A stretch of 25,966 bases of DNA. Origin: Chloroflexota bacterium (GTDB taxonomy: Bacteria; Chloroflexota; Anaerolineae; Anaerolineales; UBA4823). This document shows, piece by piece, positions 22,439 through 25,966 of the stretch. The stretch lies in assembly GCA_017860725.1 (NCBI GenBank), contig JAGDMX010000006.1:1-25966 (forward strand). Reading direction: 5' to 3'. The notes below the pieces were generated by a model that was not told the origin of the DNA, searched no databases, and was given only the letters and a program-made list of their open reading frames with translations. Numbering within the stretch: position 1 is the stretch's first letter; the number at the start of each line of letters is the position of its first letter. Position numbers and translations under genes: made by a program.

Positions 22439-23596
22439 TTATGGATTTCTAATCATGCGACCTTTCCAGGTCGCTTTCCCGGTGATATTGAAAATCATCG
22501 AACGAAAAGCCAGCCAGGCAAAAAACAGCACACTGAGGGGATAAATCAAAATGAGCCTGATTGGAAACCGCAAGCGCCAGTAGACCAGCCCCCATTGGAG
22601 GAATGAAAGCAGGATGGCAGCGGCGATCAGTTGTAAAGAAACCTGGGTAATCCAGGGAGTCGGCATCTTGAGGATTTTCCCTAGCGAGTACCAAATGATC
22701 AGCGCCCAAGGCTCAACAAATGCGACTGCCATCCAGAGCCAAATAAATAGATAGAGCGGGATGATGCGCCCAAAAGTGGCGTACAGATTTTTGGTAAAGC
22801 CTTCTAATACCTGTCGTCTGTGACGGTACATGCGGCAGCTTACCTGGGGAGTGGCATCTACCATGCGCCACCGGATTCCTAACCGGGCAGCCCGGCGGGC
22901 GAGTGCAATATCGTCCACGGGATCAGCCCGCACTGCTGCATGTCCACCGATTTGTTGATAAGCTTGGCGGGTAAAAAGGATATACTGCCCGTTAGCCAGC
23001 GCCAGCAGCGGTAACCGAACGGAATGGGCGATTAAGAATGGAAAAACCGAGAATATACTCCAGCTCATCACAGGAACCGCCAGCTTTTCGGTCCAGGAAG
23101 AGACCTCCTGGTGGACCAGGGCACTCAGCATCCCGGCTTTTTCCTGTTGTAAGGCAGAGACTGCCTGGGAGAGCGCCTGGGGTTTGTGGCGGGTATCTGC
23201 ATCGGTAAATAAGAGCAAATCCCCATCGGAAGCTTCGCCGAGCTGCTGGCAAGCCCAGTGTTTTCCAAGCCAGCCGGATGGAAGCGTCTGTCCGCTGAGT
23301 ACCGTTAGCTGAGAGTGCTCCCGGGCAATCTCATCCAGTATTGGTCGAGTCCGGTCCGTTGAGTGATCGTCCAGGACGACGATTTGGTAATCGGGGTAAT
23401 CCTGCGCCAGCAGTGATCGAATGCAGGATTCGATATTGTCTTGCTCATCCCTGGCAGGTACCAGGATTGAAACGCGGTAAATGCCCTTGGGTGGCTGCTG
23501 CTTGCCGAGGCGGCGCAGAACCAGCAAATTGCTGGTTGCGATCAGTAACAACAGCGTGACAAAGTAGACAATCCCTTCGAGATGGTCGGTCAGCAT
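22439..23596 (-). CDS. Membrane-bound family 2 glycosyltransferase
   Basis: A 385-residue protein: an N-terminal TM helix (about 8-28), a GT-A fold catalytic domain (about 40-270) and three or four C-terminal TM helices. Catalytic features are VSILVPARDEQDNI, VVLDDHSTDRT (nucleotide-sugar Asp), LLFTDADT (the DxD metal site), ADPVDDIALARRA (the usual ED/DD base) and RMYRHRRQVLEGF (acceptor loop). The layout and loops resemble CruC/CrtQ/HpnB-like enzymes that add sugars to carotenoids or hopanoids. The acyltransferase just upstream supports a lipid-glycoside-ester pathway similar to CruC-CruD. No clear ribosome site precedes ATG 23596. The sugar and acceptor are inferred, not shown. Confidence 0.88.
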   Translation of the reverse strand: MLTDHLEGIVYFVTLLLLIATSNLLVLRRLGKQQPPKGIYRVSILVPARDEQDNIESCIRSLLAQDYPDYQIVVLDDHSTDRTRPILDEIAREHSQLTVLSGQTLPSGWLGKHWACQQLGEASDGDLLLFTDADTRHKPQALSQAVSALQQEKAGMLSALVHQEVSSWTEKLAVPVMSWSIFSVFPFLIAHSVRLPLLALANGQYILFTRQAYQQIGGHAAVRADPVDDIALARRAARLGIRWRMVDATPQVSCRMYRHRRQVLEGFTKNLYATFGRIIPLYLFIWLWMAVAFVEPWALIIWYSLGKILKMPTPWITQVSLQLIAAAILLSFLQWGLVYWRLRFPIRLILIYPLSVLFFAWLAFRSMIFNITGKATWKGRMIRNP

Positions 23597-23639
23597 GAGT
23601 ATTGGGGTAAATCTATGAACTCTGCCTTTAGTAGATCAT

Positions 23640-24542
23640 TCACTGGAGATGCCAGCTTTGGTGGATCTTAAGTGTCGCTTTGGCGTAAGCGATTAAATCC
23701 GGTAAATAATCCCGTTTGTTGTCAGCATTTACGTTTTCCGGGACCGACCAGGGGGAGCTGAAAGTCAGGCGAGGCTGCAGCTCGTATTTACTAGGGTTGA
23801 ACAGCATCTGACCGACTTGGATGAACTCCGCCAGTTTCTGCCGGCGCCAGCTTTTCTGCAAGCGGGTGATCGGATGATGCAACGCTTGCGGAGCCAGCAA
23901 CCCGCTGGTAATGGCGACAACCACCTTTGTCTGTGGAACGCGACGCAACAGGATATCCAGGCTGGGCGACCAAAGGTCCAGCGCCTGCTCTGCTCCGGGG
24001 AGCACGTCCGGATCTGGATCAAGTTTCCCGGTGGCTAAGATAAAGACGGCAGAGCCCTCTTGCAGCCGCCGCACCATCGAGCGAATTGCCAGCATGCGCT
24101 CATGTTTGTCACCGGGTGCATAGATCAAGTGCGGTGATACATTCGGAAGCGAGTGGGTCAACGGCACACCAGAGACAACTAAATAGATATCCTGCCGAGG
24201 TAGATTGGCGATCACACACAACCCATCGAACGAACCCGGATGGTTGCCGGCGATCAAAAGCGGTCCTTGGACCGGGATATTTTCAACGCCGCAAACCTGT
24301 ACGCTCAAGCCAAAGTGATCCAGGGCATCGCTGGCAGCGGCGGGAAATCCATCCTGGGCCATGACTTGATCCAGGCGGGCAGCGATACTGGCAAAACGAC
24401 CGGCGGGTTTATAGAACAATGGACCGGCCAACCGGCGCAACCAGCCTTGCCCGGAAATACCGGCGGCAATAAAGATTTCATCGATCAGGTTTTCGCGAAG
24501 CTCAGGGATGGAAACTGACGATGATGGATTGGCGGGTTGCAT
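23640..24542 (-). CDS. PlsC-like acyltransferase
   Basis: A 300-residue protein from ATG 24542. The acyltransferase HX4D motif is NHPGSFDG (about residue 126), preceded by GPLLIAG. Later blocks, HLIYAPG and AVFILATGKLDPDPD, occupy the place of the family's glycerol-phosphate motifs (FPEGTRS) but are degenerate there: no FPEG is present. It may therefore acylate something other than lysophosphatidate. No long TM helix is evident. It is the first gene of the minus-strand group with the glycosyltransferase and SulP genes (44 nt gap to the former). A TTG at 24563 is a possible earlier start, but a TATAAT lies inside that extension, and there is no ribosome site, so a leaderless start at 24542 is preferred. 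Confidence 0.85.
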   Translation of the reverse strand: MQPANPSSSVSIPELRENLIDEIFIAAGISGQGWLRRLAGPLFYKPAGRFASIAARLDQVMAQDGFPAAASDALDHFGLSVQVCGVENIPVQGPLLIAGNHPGSFDGLCVIANLPRQDIYLVVSGVPLTHSLPNVSPHLIYAPGDKHERMLAIRSMVRRLQEGSAVFILATGKLDPDPDVLPGAEQALDLWSPSLDILLRRVPQTKVVVAITSGLLAPQALHHPITRLQKSWRRQKLAEFIQVGQMLFNPSKYELQPRLTFSSPWSVPENVNADNKRDYLPDLIAYAKATLKIHQSWHLQ

Positions 24543-24548
24543 GGATCG

Positions 24549-24554
24549 ATTATA
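24549..24554 (-). promoter_or_regulatory. -10 box of the acyltransferase gene, probable leaderless promoter
   Basis: A perfect TATAAT on the minus strand, followed by CGATCC (6 nt) and ATG 24542. The T-tract of the leuB terminator (24565-24570) lies in the spacer region. The -35 position (about 24572-24577) reads TGCCCA, a poor match that falls inside the terminator hairpin. The predicted transcript begins at the ATG. Confidence 0.5.
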
Positions 24555-24564
24555 TCTGGACAAT

Positions 24565-24591
24565 TAAAAAATGGGCAGGACTGCCTGCCCA
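24565..24591 (-). terminator. Rho-independent terminator of cimA-leuB
   Basis: On the minus strand TGGGCAGG and CCTGCCCA form an 8-bp GC-rich stem with a 4-nt loop (24572-24591), directly followed by TTTTTTAATT (from 24570 downward). It lies 24 nt after the leuB stop. Confidence 0.85.
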
Positions 24592-24614
24592 GGATGTTTG
24601 CTCCCAAGAACTTC

Positions 24615-25703
24615 TCACAGATAATCCAGGATTACCCCGGTTATCTGGCGTGTATCCAGCCGATGTTCACCGGGTTGGGCGATATCCCCTGTGCGGTAGC
24701 CGTTGGCTAGCGCCTTGCTGACGGCTCCTTCAATCTGCTGGGCCTGCATTTCCAGCCCAAGCGAGTGGCGCAGCAGCATGGCAGCCGAAAGGATCGTACC
24801 GATCGGGTTGGCGATCCCTTGACCGGCAATATCGGGTGCCGATCCATGAATGGGCTCATATAAACCGCGCGCTTTTCCCAACCGGTTGTACGCCGATCCC
24901 AGCGAGGCCGATGGCATATTCCCCATCGAGCCGGAGAGCACCGATGCCTCATCGGTCAGGATATCGCCGAACATATTTTCGGTCAAGATCACATCAAAGG
25001 AGGCCGGGCGGGTGATCAGGAACATGGAGGCTGCATCGACCAGGATATGCTCCAGTTGAATATCGGGGTATTCCTGCGAGATACGGGTGACAGTTTGCCG
25101 CCACAACCGGGAGCACTCTAAAACATTGGCTTTATCCACCGAGGTAAGTTTTTTGCGGCGCTGGCGTGCCAGTTCGAAAGCCACGCGCGCCACCCTCTCG
25201 ATCTCGTTTACCGTATAGCTCATGGTGTCGACCGCCTGCTCCTGGCCTTCGAAGGTCCGGCGCAGCCGCGGCTGTCCAAAGTAAATCCCGCCGGTCAGCT
25301 CGCGCACCACCACCAGATCGACACCCTGCAAACGCTCCGGTCGCAACGGTGAAGAACCGAGCAGCGCCGGGTGGGGTTGCACCGGGCGCAGGTTGGCAAA
25401 TAAATCCAATCCTTTACGCAGGCCGAGCAAACCCTGTTCCGGCCGGACAGAAGCAGTCGGGTCATCCCATTTTGGTCCGCCGACTGCACCTAATAGGACT
25501 GCATCCGCTGCCAGACAGGCATGCAAGGTGGTATCCGGCAATGCTGTACCATAGGCGTCGATAGCCTGCCCACCAATCGGATAGGTTTCGCAGTGTAAGA
25601 CCAGCTCGCAACCCTGGGCGACAGCATCCAGGACGGCACAGGCAGCTTCAACGACCTCCGGACCAATGCCATCACCGGGCAATAGGGCGATGTATGCATC
25701 CAT
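24615..25703 (-). CDS. leuB: 3-isopropylmalate dehydrogenase
   Basis: A 362-residue beta-decarboxylating dehydrogenase of usual length. It oxidises and decarboxylates 3-isopropylmalate to 4-methyl-2-oxovalerate with NAD+ in leucine synthesis; the same enzyme acts on 3-methylmalate in the citramalate route to isoleucine. Landmarks are LLPGDGIGPEVV (1-20 region), GAVGGPKWDD, the family-typical VVRELTGGIYFGQPR (about 132-146), SVDKANVL (catalytic Lys, about 190) and the metal-binding ENMFGDILTDEASVL (about 245), with NMPSASLG after it. Near the C-terminus is EPIHGSAPDIAGQGIANP, the NAD-binding motif. The start ATG 25703 follows the cimA stop by 8 nt with no strong ribosome site, which suggests coupling. 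A terminator follows. Confidence 0.95.
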   Translation of the reverse strand: MDAYIALLPGDGIGPEVVEAACAVLDAVAQGCELVLHCETYPIGGQAIDAYGTALPDTTLHACLAADAVLLGAVGGPKWDDPTASVRPEQGLLGLRKGLDLFANLRPVQPHPALLGSSPLRPERLQGVDLVVVRELTGGIYFGQPRLRRTFEGQEQAVDTMSYTVNEIERVARVAFELARQRRKKLTSVDKANVLECSRLWRQTVTRISQEYPDIQLEHILVDAASMFLITRPASFDVILTENMFGDILTDEASVLSGSMGNMPSASLGSAYNRLGKARGLYEPIHGSAPDIAGQGIANPIGTILSAAMLLRHSLGLEMQAQQIEGAVSKALANGYRTGDIAQPGEHRLDTRQITGVILDYL

Positions 25704-25711
25704 CTTGATTC

Positions 25712-25966
25712 TCAGTCGTGCCCGTTGCCGTTCAATAGAGCATATTCCATGCTGTCCGCCAGGGCTCGCCAGCTGGCCTCGATAATATTCGTGCTGGCAC
25801 CCACCGTGCTCCAGCGCTCCTTGCCGTTTTGGGTATCGATCAAGACGCGCACGATGGCCTCGGTGCCGTTCTCGCTGTCCAGGATGCGCACTTTGTAATC
25901 AGACAGGTGCACTTTCGCCAAAGACGGGTAAACACCCTCCAGCGCTTTTCGCAGGGCGCCATCCAG
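25712..25966 (-). CDS. cimA: Citramalate synthase, C-terminal end (5' part outside window)
   Basis: The last 84 residues are visible and the frame is open to the window edge. They form the regulatory LeuA-dimer domain. The sequence VHLSDYKVRILDSENGTEA, with KERWSTVGASTNIIEASWRA further on, is the form found in (R)-citramalate synthase (CimA type, pyruvate plus acetyl-CoA) rather than classical 2-isopropylmalate synthase; the distinction rests on this domain alone. The product feeds LeuCD and LeuB to give 2-oxobutyrate for isoleucine. The gene is upstream of leuB with an 8-nt gap, in one operon. The domain normally senses isoleucine or leucine as feedback inhibitor. Confidence 0.82.
   Translation of the reverse strand: MDGALRKALEGVYPSLAKVHLSDYKVRILDSENGTEAIVRVLIDTQNGKERWSTVGASTNIIEASWRALADSMEYALLNGNGHD

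Noticed and set aside
25166..25564. A 132-residue plus-strand frame opposite leuB
   Set aside because: It is antisense to a clearly real gene, has Pro/Arg-rich composition and no family features. A GC-driven shadow frame.
1..25966. tRNA, rRNA, CRISPR array, insertion sequence or prophage
   Set aside because: I looked for cloverleaf-like segments, regularly spaced repeats and transposase or integrase motifs and saw none. Without a covariance-model search, small non-coding RNAs cannot be fully excluded.

Overview
The window looks like chromosomal DNA from a free-living bacterium, most likely a member of the Chloroflexota (Anaerolineae-like). That placement is an inference from overall protein flavour: lipoproteins with repeated SH3b domains, a secreted protein ending in a YLPL-type C-terminus, a fused DppD-DppF ATPase, and a citramalate synthase next to leuB. 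No rRNA, tRNA, CRISPR array, insertion sequence or phage gene was found. The largest gene-free stretch is about 220 bases, so the region is densely coding.

Layout. 1-3640: the 3' part of a quinone-oxidoreductase-like MDR gene (+), a long perfect hairpin between convergent genes, a four-SH3b-domain lipoprotein (-), and an aldo/keto reductase (+). 3769-11561: a long minus-strand unit, read from high to low coordinates. It encodes a peptide-type (family 5) solute-binding lipoprotein, a DppC-like permease, a fused two-NBD ATPase, a DppB-like permease, a broken PhnD-like binding-protein gene and an MFS transporter. 11713-12366: a stand-alone LON N-terminal-domain protein (-), divergent from a plus-strand operon (12479-15772) of M24 aminopeptidase, MFS transporter and PAP2 phosphatase. 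15810-20148: minus-strand GyrI-like protein, secreted protein, a flavoprotein of the iodotyrosine-deiodinase type, a multi-pass membrane protein and a second aldo/keto reductase. 20176-24542: minus-strand acyltransferase, family 2 glycosyltransferase and a SulP-STAS-cyclic-nucleotide-domain transporter, probably co-transcribed and continuing into the aldo/keto reductase. 24615-25966: leuB preceded by the 3' end of citramalate synthase (cimA).

Functional themes. The peptide ABC transporter and the Xaa-Pro-type peptidase suggest peptide scavenging, although they are separate transcription units. The glycosyltransferase/acyltransferase pair resembles enzymes that glycosylate and acylate a membrane lipid such as a carotenoid. 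cimA-leuB belongs to threonine-independent isoleucine (and leucine) synthesis.

I did not find a clearly new multi-gene system. The most interesting items are: (i) a family of roughly 32-50 bp intergenic repeats (five copies) with core TTATCCCGAACTGACATTAT; (ii) a PhnD-like gene broken by both a TGA codon at a likely Cys position and an exact 25-bp tandem duplication, whose removal restores a normal C-terminus; (iii) a bacterial nitroreductase-fold protein with the Glu-Tyr-Lys substrate triad of iodotyrosine deiodinase; (iv) a SulP transporter whose fused cyclic-nucleotide domain lacks the phosphate-binding Arg; (v) two genes whose -10 boxes sit 6 nt before the ATG, suggesting leaderless mRNAs.
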